Positions 11,105-21,688 of a stretch of DNA of 64,000 nucleotides are shown here, in pieces. A model generated the notes under the pieces. It saw only the letters and a program-made list of their open reading frames with translations, searched no databases and was not told the DNA's origin. A program made the translations under genes and the position numbers. Positions within the stretch are counted from its first letter, which is position 1. Each line of letters begins with the position of its first letter. The stretch covers positions 7,083,001 to 7,147,000 of the forward strand of contig NC_062240.1 of NCBI RefSeq assembly GCF_905475465.1, given 5' to 3'. This DNA comes from Pieris napi (taxonomy: Eukaryota > Arthropoda > Insecta > Lepidoptera > Pieridae).

Positions 11105-12075
11105 AATATACCTACGAATACATTTGAAATACCTATAAAAAAATTAATACAAAGCAAGTTTACACACAATAATTACTCTGAAAAGTATAATAAATCATAC
11201 CTTAATAAAAACAAATACATCTCAATGTTCAAACAACAATAAAAAACAATGCTTACTAAAACAAGGGTATTTACATAGAAGGATCGTAGACAAATACCCC
11301 GGGCTACGGACCGGACGAACAAAATATTCATAATATAGTGTCCACTACTCTCTGTAGAGTTGGCACAGTTGCTCACATAAAAGTAAAAATCACTGTGATT
11401 TATGATTTATAATAAGTGGTTGCGATAGCTGCACAGTATCACAGTAAATATTATATTACGATGCTATGTTTTGTAGACTATTGTAATATTATTTAGGTTT
11501 AAAGCTGTCAGGTTTAAACTTTTTATTTCTTCAACTTTAAAAATATGTCGATAATATTTTTCCTATAACTGTTATATCAAAACTATATTTACTTTTTGGT
11601 GGCGCACTTCTGAACAATGATTTGGTGCTTTGACAAAACGAATGCTGAAGATTCTTCAACCAAGACGTGCGTCTGCGGCCTGGTCTCATTGTATCTGACA
11701 CTGCCTTGAATTAATAATTGAAGGATCTCGTATTTTTTGGGTGGTACGTAAGACGGACTTCTGTTATTTATTATTACTAATCATACGCGTAAAGCAAGTA
11801 CAATATTAAATACTTGTTGCTATTTTAATAGCAGCTCCTAGTATTTGTAAGCTCTACGAACTCGTTCGACCTGATATATCGACACGATCGACTACTGAAC
11901 TGATACGTATTCACCTGCACTCCCATTTTGTTTACAATATTGCTCTTGCATTGTTGATACATAATACTCGTTAATATTTCAGTTGTTGATGGCATATATA
12001 CGACTTTCTCTAAGCTCTATTTGCTTTTCATATACAAGCCACAAGCGTATTATATTATTAGCGAAATGGAAAAAT
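11105..12075. other. Intergenic, nothing recognised
   Basis: AT-rich with one slightly GC-richer patch at 11600-11720. Frames there are broken by stops and match no family I know. Confidence 0.4.
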
Positions 12076-12271
12076 TGAGCAGTGTTGGCCTAGTGGCTTC
12101 AGCGTGAGACTCATACCTGAGGTTGTAGGTTTGATCCCCGGCTGTGCAATAATGGACTTTATTTCTATGTGCGCATTTAACATTTACTTGAACGGTGACG
12201 GAAAATATCGTGAGGGGTCTACGGCGTTTGACAGGCACAGTGCTGATCAGTGATCACCTACTAGCCTATTA

Positions 12272-12902
12272 AGGTGGGAACTGACCAAAGTTACGAGGTG
12301 TAATGTAGCATTCGCATCAAGCGTGTTACGCATCGAGCATGTTACGCTGTGTTCTAAAATCGGCGTAACATGCTCGTCAAAACTCTGTGCTCCACTTTCG
12401 CCGCCAGTGTTCACGAGATGTGATAGTGATAATGTTGATATCTTTCATTTATTTCATTCTATTGTTTCATCCAAATTAAGAAGAAGAAAAAATGTTACTG
12501 GACATAAAACTTATTTAAAAAGGGGCGTATGAGGTGGTTTGTTATTGATTTGAATATTAAAAACCAAATGATTACTGGACAGTATAAAAACTTTGTACGC
12601 AAGTCTCGATTTTGAAGAACTGTTGAATTTAATTGGACCAAAAATACTTAAAAAAAGATACAATTTATAGAAAATGATAATCATGATCACTCGCGACGTG
12701 CGACGCGTAATTACTGAACCGCGTAACAGTCAAAGGATTCGCTAAAAAACCGACAGCCGGGTGGAGCACTCAAAGCGAGCAACGAGCGGCTCGTTGCTCA
12801 CTGGTTTCTCCGTAACACGACGGACTGACTGCACGAATGCTCGCTGTGTAACATTACATTACATGTTACATTACACCTCGTAACGTTGGTCAGTTCCCAC
12901 CT
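12272..12902 (+). mobile_element. PIF/Harbinger-type non-autonomous DNA transposon nested in a SINE
   Basis: Terminal inverted repeats of about 36 bp with one mismatch start AGGTGGGAACTGACC on both ends. The 3-bp direct repeat TTA flanks it (12269-12271 and 12903-12905), which is the PIF/Harbinger target duplication. The interior retains a broken transposase-like segment at about 12580-12700. A 69-codon frame at 12323-12532 ends just before that segment. Confidence 0.85.
12580..12700 (+). pseudogene. Decayed Harbinger-like transposase N-terminal relic
   Basis: Reading across frames, the segment gives YKNFVRKSRF, then EELLNLIGPKI, then KKDTIYRK and ITRDVRR. This order resembles the start of Harbinger nucleases, where an FLRM-like helix precedes (F)EELL..vGP.I.k.DT..R..I. 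At least two frameshifts (near 12614 and 12654) and stops make it nonfunctional. It independently supports the superfamily call made from the TTA duplication. The reading is by eye; alignment to Harbinger nucleases would settle it. Confidence 0.6.
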
Positions 12903-12988
12903 TTAGATTAACAATTGATCATGAAACATATACAGAAATCTGAGGCCCATACCTAAAAAGGTTGTAGCGCCACTGTTTTTTTTTTTTT

Positions 12989-14362
12989 AAAGAAAGACTA
13001 ATGCCATGGTAACATACTTCAATATTTTATCGTTGTATAACAGTTTTGTAAAGTATATTTACATTTAAGCACTTCTTGTTTTTAATTAATATAATACATG
13101 GCCCATAATCTTTTGTTATAAACCAGACACAATTCTGCATCTGTTTTATTGCTGTTAACTTTTGTCTATATTATAGGTAAGACTAAAAAGCCTTACGATA
13201 TTTACGATAATCGTACCAACGTCGTGTGCGAAATAAAGATCCATTCGTCGATAGCCGGGCATCGTCACAGACTAGAGACGCACATTTATCCCCTACGTGA
13301 CTACTCCTATATACATAGAACAAATTAAAACACTTAGAATGATTAAATCAATATTAAATCTATAAATTAGTTCAGAACCTAATCACTTGAGACAGTTGTG
13401 TGCAATATGTGTGCATCACTTGTGTTTGCACTGCATTTAGCTGGGATTAAGCCGTGTGCACACAGCGCTCGCTGTTTGCTTTGATATCGAAATCGCGCCG
13501 TGTGAATGGGGCCTAGGTAATGAGTGTTTGTAATTATATTAATTGCTTTTAGTAGGTCAGGTGTCTGGTTATTAGTTGCTGCTGATAATTGAGTTTCAGT
13601 TCAGCCAATAGAGTTATCAGGTATTAAAGTCATATTTGCGTGTGAATTTTGTATATTCAAGCGGGGTTTTCAGTTCCATTTATTCATTCATTGTTAGATG
13701 AATGATTTTTTTGAAAATGTTTAATATCGGCAAAATATTTTTTTCTTCTTTGTAGTTTTCTGCATATAATAAAGACATTTACTATAGAGCAGGTAGTATT
13801 TACAAAAGAAAATGTAGAAATTTATTGTTCTATTTATTTTATTTTGTTTTTTGTAGTGTCTGAAAAGTGTCGCTCCTAAAATCTAAGCTACGACACTAAC
13901 GTCGTAATGTGACTCCATTTTTATGTAAGACAATTTTCCTGTTTGTTTCATATTTTCGTAGATTAATAAAAACATTGCTTTAAAAGAAAAATATGTTTTT
14001 GTTCGTAAGATTATGTGAACAATTTAATATGCCTCGTGGCTGTAATCTTCCTATATTAGCTATTTAATTAATTTATTTATTTGTCTTTAATATTTTCTTA
14101 AATAAAAGTGAAAAAGTATTTTACCCTCATGAAGCTGTATTAAATTAATCTGTAAATAATATACATAGCTTGCAGATTACCGGAATGTGTTAGCTAATAA
14201 GTATTATAAGAAATACATATTTTTTATGTAAACTGACTCTTGACTGAGACTGAGTCATTGTTGGAGATTACAAACTACCCTAATAATATAAATAATAAAG
14301 GTAATGCCCAATAACAGTACTTTCAATCTCTATTATTATCAATAGGGAAATCTGTGTTCTAA
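12989..14362. other. Intergenic, nothing recognised
   Basis: AT-rich. A patch at 13440-13510 (GTGTGCACACAGCG, CGCGCCGTGTGAATGG) is GC-richer but has no open frame of note. Confidence 0.4.
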
Positions 14363-14761
14363 TCTATTATATAAAATTCTCGTGTCACAATGTTCGATCT
14401 AATACTCCTTCGAAACTGCTCGACCGATTCTTATGAAATTTTTTATTCATATACAGTAAGAGAATCGGCTACTATCTATCTTTCAAACCCCTAAGTCACA
14501 CCAAACATTGGTTTTTTTATTTTTAAGACAAAAAATTTGTTTTGATTTTTTTATGACACATACAAAAATATATACAACCTCTCTTTTTTCACCCCTCTAC
14601 GATCATCCCCTATTTTTTATTCGTTAATTATGACTTGAACTCTAAGGCTTAATTAAAATCACCGAACAACCCATAGCAAAATGATCCATGTTGGTATGTA
14701 CTAAAGAGGTAGGCTAAGTAAAATCACATTAAGGAGAAACGAAGTTCGCGGGGGCAGCTAG
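14363..14761 (+). mobile_element. Non-autonomous Helitron, subfamily H2
   Basis: Starts TCTATTATATAAAATTCTCG after an A and ends GGGGCAGCTAG before a T. It shares the 5' region (ATACTCCT.CGAAAC, CGACCGA.TCTTATGAAATT, ACAGTAAG) with the copies at 28728 and 41348. No coding sequence. Confidence 0.72.
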
Positions 14762-15228
14762 TTGTTCTATATTATTAACAGTAATCTGTTTATTTTTTAA
14801 CACTGACGTGCACGATCACTATTCACTAATTAATAGCACTATAATAAACATTAAAAAACAATATGAGTCCGCGCAAAGTACGATGTATAAAAAACAATTA
14901 ATTACGCAAACCAAATCTAAACGAAACTATTGGGATTTGTAACTAACAGCGGTTGCATGGCCCTTTGTACCGAACAAATGAGCGGCTAAACCCGAATCTT
15001 TAGGCCTATAATACTATAACGACTTGGGAATATTTACACTGTATACTATAATATTAAAAATAGACGCGAAACTCATTGTTGTAAAGGATATGTCAAAGTC
15101 TAAATTATATTAATTACGATCAATAACTTTGTACAGGAAGTGCTTTCCTTTAAGGGATCATACTGAAGAAGCCAAAGGAACGGGATCAAACAGGAAATCC
15201 ACCTTTACAACTTTACACTAAAAAAAAA
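14762..15228. other. Intergenic, nothing recognised
   Basis: AT-rich sequence between a Helitron and an R3 repeat. An A-run lies at about 15221-15231. Confidence 0.35.
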
Positions 15229-15375
15229 AAACTTGACGGTGACACCGTGACCACGCACGCTGTAAAGCACGCGAAACGTCGGATAAATTTAAATTATGTT
15301 AAATAATTGTAAATTTATAATAATACATAACTTTAATCTGGTAAAAAGTTTTTTATTTAAATGTGTAAAGGTTAA
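15229..15375 (+). repeat. Dispersed repeat R3, copy 1
   Basis: Contains CCGTGACCACGCACGCTGTA, AAAGCACGCGAAACGTCGGA and, farther right, TTATAATAATACATAACTTT. The same blocks occur in inverse orientation at 30789-30955 and rearranged at 57538-57703. No open frame. Confidence 0.6.
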
Positions 15376-16251
15376 TCAAAGACAATACTAACTTTACACT
15401 ACTTCCACGTAAAAGTTGTTGTCGATTAACATAACGTAGTGGTCACATTAACAATTTTATATTTCTAGTAAAATTGTCTTTATTATGTCGAAGTACAATA
15501 CACGTAGGTATTATATACGTTTATATTATAAAGAGGAAATATTTGATTGTTAACATTCTATAGACTCTAGAAACTACTAACTAATTTGAGATATTTTTTA
15601 ACCATTATTATCCTACATTTTCCCTGATGAACATTGTAAATAGAATATTTTCTAATAAGTTGAGGTCCATATAAAAATTTCGATACTGTAACAAAGCGTA
15701 AAAACATACTAATAAATCCCTTTATCGATTACGATGCGGAAACTATTGACAATAGAGCAAAGTTATGTACTGCAGTTTTATAGAAAACATAGTCTACAAA
15801 AAAGTCCAGTGTACATTATTAGTATATTACATAAATAATATACACATAGTATATTATTTATGTAATATAAATATCCAGTCATACGAAGCCGAGACTGAAT
15901 TCTATACCATTAAAGTCGCTGTCATGAAATATGGCATATTTATTTGTCGCTAGTCTAGTAACAGCCTAAATAGTGAGTTTCAATTAAAGCCCATTTCTTG
16001 TCACGTGTTTTTACTCTTTGCCTTCTACATTTGATATCTAATATAGTTACCCAATAGTTTTCAACATTCAATTTGGTTTTTAGAAAGCAATTAGTGTGAA
16101 TTATATGTAATATAGTCCTTAATAGAACAAATAACTAAATATTAATAACAAACTATTAATTAAAAAAGTTTGTTAATACGTTAGAGGATTTGTCTTAGTT
16201 TTCGTAGCAAAACTAGTATTCAAAATATAATTACTTCGAACACGAGGTAAT
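15376..16251. other. Intergenic with a perfect hairpin
   Basis: AT-rich. The only structured item is the inverted repeat at 15823-15869. The 62-codon frame at 15765-15953 overlaps that hairpin and is regarded as chance. Confidence 0.4.
15823..15869. repeat. Perfect 20-bp inverted repeat with a 7-nt loop
   Basis: TATATTACATAAATAATATA at 15823-15842 is the exact reverse complement of 15850-15869, with loop CACATAG. Very AT-rich. It may be a small foldback element or a cruciform-prone site. Confidence 0.7.
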
Positions 16252-16327
16252 GTAGCACAGTTATACTAGCGTAGCACAGTTATACTAGCGTAGCACAGTT
16301 AAACTAGCGTAGCGCAGTTATACTAAC
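16252..16327 (+). repeat. Tandem repeat, four copies of a 19-bp unit
   Basis: The unit GTAGCACAGTTATACTAGC occurs four times head to tail with one or a few changes per copy. Related partial sequence (GTAGCAAAACTAGTA) lies about 50 bp upstream and (GTAGCAGTTCTAC) just downstream, suggesting a once longer minisatellite. Confidence 0.85.
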
Positions 16328-16694
16328 TTCGTAGCAGTTCTACAGAACCTGAGTTTTTCTTTCTAAATACGGAATGTTCGATACATGTAAATTTTAATCT
16401 TTAAATCATAAATCACCATTTTGCTTAATTGAATTTTTTATCGTTAGAAAAGTATTTAAGAAATTTTTAAAGCATCTTTAAAGTAGTGACGGCAATCCCA
16501 AGACACAATGTCTAGACGAAATAAAATTAAATATGGTTTGAGCTGGAGTTGAATTTACGTTCTATCAAGTTATAAAAATAAAATCGTACATTTTATTTTA
16601 TTTTCTAATAAAGTTGTTTAAATTTAAATTTAAAATTTAAATTTGGTTTATAGAAGAGCACTCCAGAATATACTACACGTAAATTGAATTACGT
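16328..16694. other. Intergenic, nothing recognised
   Basis: AT-rich. A short palindrome-like AAATTTAAATTTAAAATTTA at about 16620-16640. Confidence 0.3.
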
Positions 16695-17325
16695 GAGCAG
16701 TGTTGGCCTAGTGGCTTCAGCGTGCGAGTCTCATCCCTAGGGTCGTAGGTTCGATACCTGGCTGTGCACCAATGGACTTTCTGTCTATGTGCGCATTTAA
16801 CTCGCTCTTACGGTGAGAAAACATAGTGACGATGCGGCCTTAGATCCAAAAAAGTTAATGGTGTGTGTAAAGGCCTGTATTCACTTTGATTAGTGCGAGT
16901 GTAAGTGATTAGTGCAGGTGATTAGTGATTACGAGAAAACAAGTGTGGACAGCGATTGATTAGTGCAGGTGATAAGTTGCCTCATGCCTGCGTAGTAAAG
17001 TGATTAGAAGCGTGTTCTATTTTTTTGCGAGTGAACTGCGATTAGTGACGTCGCGTGCGCCCTCCCTTCCCCCTCACTCGCAGCGTGCCTGCAAAATATG
17101 ACAACTGAATTTACTTAACGGAGCCACTAAACAATAGTTGGACACTACTTGCACTACACACTAATTAATGTCAATTACTAATCACTTGCAATCGCACTAA
17201 TCAAAGTGAATACTGGCCTTCAGGCACAGAAGCTTAATCATACTTGCCTATTAGATATGATCACGGAACAGATACAGAAATCTGAGGCCCACACTTAAAA
17301 GGTTGTAGCGCCATTGGTATAAAGT
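16695..17325 (+). mobile_element. tRNA-derived SINE split by a second, unrelated MITE
   Basis: The left part has box A (TGGCCTAGTGG), box B (GGTTCGATACC) and CACCAATGGACTTTC. The right part resumes at CAGGCACAGAAGCTTAATCA and ends GTTGTAGCGCCATTGG. The 9-bp flanks GAATTACGT (16686-16694) and GAACTACGT (17326-17334) look like a target duplication with one change. The insert is listed separately. Confidence 0.8.
16871..17219. mobile_element. 349-bp MITE nested in a SINE
   Basis: Both ends begin AGGCCNGTATTCACTTTGAT and stay paired for about 43 bp with a few mismatches. The interior repeats the motif GTGATTAGTG. The flanks read TAA (left) and TCA (right); the uninterrupted SINE has TCA here, so a 3-bp duplication with one later mutation is likely. 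The superfamily is not proved; 3-bp duplications allow Harbinger among others. Confidence 0.78.
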
Positions 17326-17388
17326 GAACTACGTAGCTACTTCAAGCAAAGTAAACTAACATAATTGTAATATTAAATATATAATTAA

Positions 17389-17809
17389 CTAGCTGGCCTG
17401 GCGAACGTCGTACCGCCTAACAGTCGATTCTTTATTTGTTTAAAATACTTATTCTGCTATTCGGGACACCGGTCTAGCTAGTAAGATAAAAAAAAGAAAA
17501 AAGATGAGACAACAAATACATTATGTCAAAAAATAAAAATTTACCTTCCCGGAACCCCTCCACTAACACTTGAACTTTATGCTATGGTATTAAAGTTAAA
17601 ATTGACTTTTAAGTATTATTACGAATATTTTGTATGGGAATATAGAAAAGTGTTGTTTTTAGACTTTTTCACTCATTTTTTTTAATTTTTCTCCGTAAGA
17701 ACCATCCTCGTACTTCAAGGTATATTATAAAAAAATCCGACAAATCGGTCAAGCCGTTTTCATGTTATGTCGTGACAACGGAAAACGGGTTTAATTTTAA
17801 ATATATAGA
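17389..17809 (-). mobile_element. Non-autonomous Helitron, subfamily H1
   Basis: On the minus strand it starts TCTATATATTTAAAATTAAA and ends GGCCAGCTAG, between A and T. It shares GACAAATCGGTCAAGCCGTT and GACAACGGAAAACGGG with the copy at 7030-7492 but differs in the 3' quarter. No coding sequence. Confidence 0.7.
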
Positions 17810-18083
17810 TTAAATGTTAAATGTATAATATGTAAATAATACGATTATTAATCTAGTGGTGCCACAATCCCTTACTTGTAAATACAAGTGGGTGTGGGCC
17901 TTCTGTTCCTGACACACGTCGATTGCCTTATGTCTTCCTTTATCGTACGAACAAGCATAAATTTTGGATATGTGCATAGATTCGACACAGCGATGTTGCT
18001 ATTATCGATTCCCATCACGAAGATAATCATACATTTACATAATTTTAACCTAAGCGATAACATACATTATAACTATATTTTTT

Positions 18084-18429
18084 GAAGTTATACTTCTTTA
18101 GGCGCGTTATGAAAAATTGACACAAAATTAACAGAATGAAGTTGCCCACGGAAGATGCTACGGCAGTGGACGGCAGTCTACGGCAGTGGACATAATTTAA
18201 AAACAACATTCGAATAATAATAGAATTGATGTTACACTTATTGTAAGAGAATAATAATAAATATTTGTTTATTTAATTTTTTAAATGGAAACTGAACTTT
18301 ATTGACTATAATGACTCCTTTTCCAGTCTTTGATTATTTAATTGTAATTAATTATTTGCATGCAATCAAAAACTATTTTTAATAATGCCAAAGAAGTATA
18401 ACTTCTTACGCGCGTACATAAGTACACAC
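18084..18429. repeat. Dispersed repeat S, copy 1
   Basis: Opens with GAAGTTATACTTCTTT; the inverse AAAGAAGTATAACTTC lies at about 18390-18405, followed by ACGCGCGTACATAAGTACAC. Sequence is shared with 24095-24456 almost base for base, including beyond the apparent inverted end, so the true boundary lies to the right. Compared with copy 2 it lacks a stretch of about 30 bp after GAAAAATTGA and carries a local triplication of ACGGCAGTGGACGGCAGTCT-like sequence. Confidence 0.7.
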
Positions 18430-18544
18430 ACCCTTTTTTTTCATAGCACACTAGTTATCAACAGCTAGTTGGTCAGGTTGATGATTCAGATTAAATAATG
18501 TGAAATACAATTAAATTAATACATTAATAGATTTAAAAAAAACA

Positions 18545-18765
18545 GTGGCGCAACAAGCTTTTAGATTTGCTGATGGGTGGCAGGTATGTGTATCTGTTTC
18601 GATTTCATTTGTTTTTTCTAATAGCGATGTAGTCAGCCTTTTGTGCATGACACACTCCGTCGACTTTTTGGGGCTAAGGCATGACATAGATTGGAAGTCT
18701 ATTCGGGGTTCAAACCTACGATCTCGGGGATGAGAATCGCACGCTGAAGCCACTCGACCTGCCAC
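18545..18765 (-). mobile_element. Diverged SINE copy
   Basis: On the minus strand GAGTGGCTTCAGCGTGCGAT and TCTCATCCCCGAGATCGTAG match the SINE 5' region, with B box GGTTTGAACCC, and later AAAAAGTCGACGGAGTGTGT. The 3' end reads GTTGCGCCACTG. The centre is replaced by unrelated sequence, giving a chance frame on both strands. Confidence 0.65.
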
Positions 18766-18892
18766 TCACTACTCTCACTACTCACTCTCACTTGTAACTA
18801 GTTAAAGTCAAATAAATTAATGTACAATTAAATAAGTAAATGGTATATGCATATATATATATATATTCTCTACGACCACTTTGGGAGCGTTC

Positions 18893-19147
18893 AAGTATTA
18901 CGTCACGAAATTTTTGGAGATTATTGACCCCCCCCCATGTGACGCGCCGTAACGTTTTTCTGTACCCAATAGTAAAACGTTTCGGGACTATGTGACTCTT
19001 TATACCTAAAAGTTTCCATTATGTGGTGTAAAGTACTGGAAAGTAGAAAATAATATTAACAATAACGCGTAATTCCCGCCCCGCATCGTAACGTTTTACA
19101 AAAGGACCCCCCCCAAAATTCGTTACGTAACGTACTTAAACGTCCCC
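18893..19147 (-). mobile_element. MITE family G, copy 2
   Basis: Begins GGGAGCGTTCAAGTATTACG and ends with the inverse (CGTACTTAAACGTCCCC). Internal order is reversed compared with 10140-10418, so it is inserted in the opposite orientation. A C-run here corresponds to the G-run there. The flanks are TT rather than TA. Confidence 0.78.
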
Positions 19148-19626
19148 TTTACTGATTATGTAACTTTTTTGGAAAAGCAAGTTATCCATCAATGGTCGTA
19201 TCGCTGGAAGTCCAGCCTAGGACTTCAATATCTCCATGGTGGTTTGCAACAAAAAATGTATACTTAAATTTATTAAATAAAATGAATTTGAAAAATGAAA
19301 ACCTAGCAATACAAAGCTCAGTACTACAATATAACAATTTGTCAGACTTATTTGCTTGATATTCAAGTTTCAGGCCGTAGACACAGTAACAAGAGAAGTT
19401 TAAAATGTCAGACATAACAAAGACTGCGATAATATTTACTTTGATGTACTTCAGTAAATAAATACAAGCGACGATAATAACCTCAGGGCCTTGTTTTAAG
19501 CAGACACTTAAGACCTATAGAAGTTTCAAACTTGTAGCAATTATCAAAATTAATTGATAAACCAAAGGTTATTCGCCTCACGTACCAATTATGTTATAGT
19601 TCAATAAACAATTTCATTTATTCATC
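19148..19626. other. Intergenic, nothing recognised
   Basis: AT-rich. A 77-codon minus-strand frame at 19182-19415 has no motif. Confidence 0.35.
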
Positions 19627-19791
19627 TTTTTTTCGGGCAGGAGGCTCATCTGATGATAAGTGATACCGCCGCCCATGGACACTCTCAATGCCATAAGGCT
19701 CGCGAGTGCGTTGCCGGCCTTTTAAGAATTGGTACGCTCTTTTCTTGAAGGACCCTAAGTCGAATTGGTTCAGAAATACTTCTGCCTCGAC
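19627..19791 (+). repeat. Family T dispersed repeat, copy 2
   Basis: Contains GGGCAGGAGGCTCATCTGAT, GATACCGCCGCCCATGGACA, GCGAGTGCGTTGCCGGCCTT and GAATTGGTACGCTCTTTTCT in order. One of the fullest copies, and GC-richer than its surroundings. The minus-strand frame through it is not a gene. Confidence 0.75.
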
Positions 19792-21463
19792 GTCCGATGA
19801 TGATGATGATGATCCTTTATTGAACGTACTAGAATAAAAATATAACATTAATAAACTGAAAAAAATTCAGAATGTGAAATGTGAAGAGATACAAGAGAAC
19901 GAAATTAATATAATGCTTTACCTTCGTTAAGTTACTCATTCGTACAGTCGCATAGAGGCTTGGAAGTTGAAGAGCAACTCTGAATAAATACGTTTGTTTG
20001 ACTACGAAATTACGAAGGTAAAATCACGCTTGAAATGCAAACGTAGTTAAAAGAAAAACTATAAAATTTAATTAACTCGCAATCCACTACCGACACCTAC
20101 GGGTAATAATAGAACTATTACGGACTCCATTACTGGGGCTCGTAAAACCGTCTTACAGGTTCTCCGAGTTTCATTTTAGCAGATACAAATTGATTAGTTC
20201 GCTTTGTGTGACGCCCGCGCCCATTGTACGGAGGTTGTACCTGCTATTTTTGTTTTGAAATTCAAGTCTTTTGAGAGCGAGCTAAGAGTGCTCTTTTGTC
20301 GATGAATACAAAAGTAACACAGGTTTCAAAATAGAATATTGCGTCTTATGCTTAATGAAAGTTATTAGATGGTTTTCTTAATTTGAAAATCGAATTTATG
20401 AATTGAAATATATTACATAAATAATGGCCTAAGAGCCCAGGACGGCCAGACCTTCAGTTCAGTTATTTAATAAAAGCTGAAAGTTCTTCTGTGCGCGTCC
20501 CCTATACAGATAAGAACGACCAGGGACTATAGAGTTTGGGTAGTGGTTACTTGGGAAGGTAACAGGTAGTAAAGGTATATAAAATAGTACCTTAAATTCG
20601 TTAAAGTATAAAGCTCAATTTATTTTATATTTTTTTTAGGGATAACTTTAGAAATCTCGTCATCCATTGCCAGACACTTATGACAGTTGCTACCCCCTGC
20701 CAGACACCCCTAAACATTAATAAATTATAATTATACTTTCGTTAGAATATAAAAGCTAAATTTTATTTATGTTATTTGGGGACCTATGAAAAATTGTTAC
20801 CTCAATAGCCGGACAGTTTTAATGGTTTTTACACCTTGCCAGACACGTTGAAAGTCCGCTGTAGGTACGAGCGCGAGGTAACGACTGTTCTAGCGGGTGC
20901 GAGTGTAATATAACACCTGTCTCTGAAAATTATAAAAGTATATTAACGTCAATTTATATTATTTTAATAGTCTTTAACCCAGTTTCCATTTCCTTTAGAA
21001 ACATATATACGTCGCATGCCTTTATCCCAGAATTATTTGTCAACGAATTGCGATGCGCTTTATAAAGAGGTCAATACATTATAGTGATGTCGCCTGGAGT
21101 GCTGGGAGCATGTAGCCAAGGCAAGTGGCCATGAGGGTTGGGGGTAGAGGGGTGGAGGCACACGATTTATGGCTTACATCCGAGACAGAGGCCCACAAAT
21201 TGTAAGCATACTTTAAGTGGGGAGAAAAACTCTAACATTGATTTATGTCGGTATTTCATTTATGAAGCATGGAACATTTCAATAAATGTAGTTTTAATCT
21301 AAAAGACCCTTGATTTAGAGGTGTAATAATTATCTGGCCTTAGCTTTAGAAATTTTGAAATACTTATTTTTCATAAGAAAAACTACGGCTCGTAGGTAAT
21401 TGATGTATTGAAACAAAACGCTGGGTTTCTTCAAGAATAGAGCTTATCCATTCTACTGGACAG
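19792..21463. other. Intergenic, no gene seen
   Basis: AT-rich. A short (GAT)n run sits at 19798-19812. Between 20660 and 20850 the phrase CCAGACAC recurs several times. A GC-richer patch at 21080-21200 (GGTTGGGGGTAGAGGGGTGG) has no long frame and may be an old repeat. Confidence 0.4.
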
Positions 21464-21685
21464 CCTTGCGATTCTGTAACTCACTTTTCGAACTCACACA
21501 GCGGTTTTCGCGCTCAAATCAGTCGTGAAGCAGTCATTTTACGATTTGGCATTCTGATAAACAATAAACTACAAGCTCACTCCGCTTGTCAAGACGTAAT
21601 GTGAATTTGCTTAACAGAATACTATGAGATTCGTAAAATTAAGTGAGTGACCGAGGTGAACTCACGGATTAACAGAATCGCACGG
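21464..21685. mobile_element. CWG-duplicating palindromic MITE (family FB), copy 1, diverged
   Basis: The left arm starts CCTTGCGATTCTGTAACTCA and runs to TTTTACGATTTGGCATTCTG; the spacer AACAATAAACTACAAGC follows. The right arm is much altered but still ends CAGAATCGCACGG. The left flank is CAG; the right flank TAG is probably a mutated CAG. Confidence 0.78.
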
Positions 21686-21688
21686 TAG

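Larger units (their letters stand above)
12076..12988 (+). mobile_element. tRNA-derived SINE split by a Harbinger-type MITE
   Basis: The 5' part (12076-12271) has box A, box B (GGTTTGATCCC) and the central GATCACCTACTAGCCTATTA. The 3' part (12906-12988) resumes with GATTAACAATTGATCATGAA, the CAGAAATCTGAGGCCC block and GTTGTAGCGCCACTG with a T tail. The two halves join seamlessly when the 631-bp insert and one TTA are removed. Confidence 0.85.
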
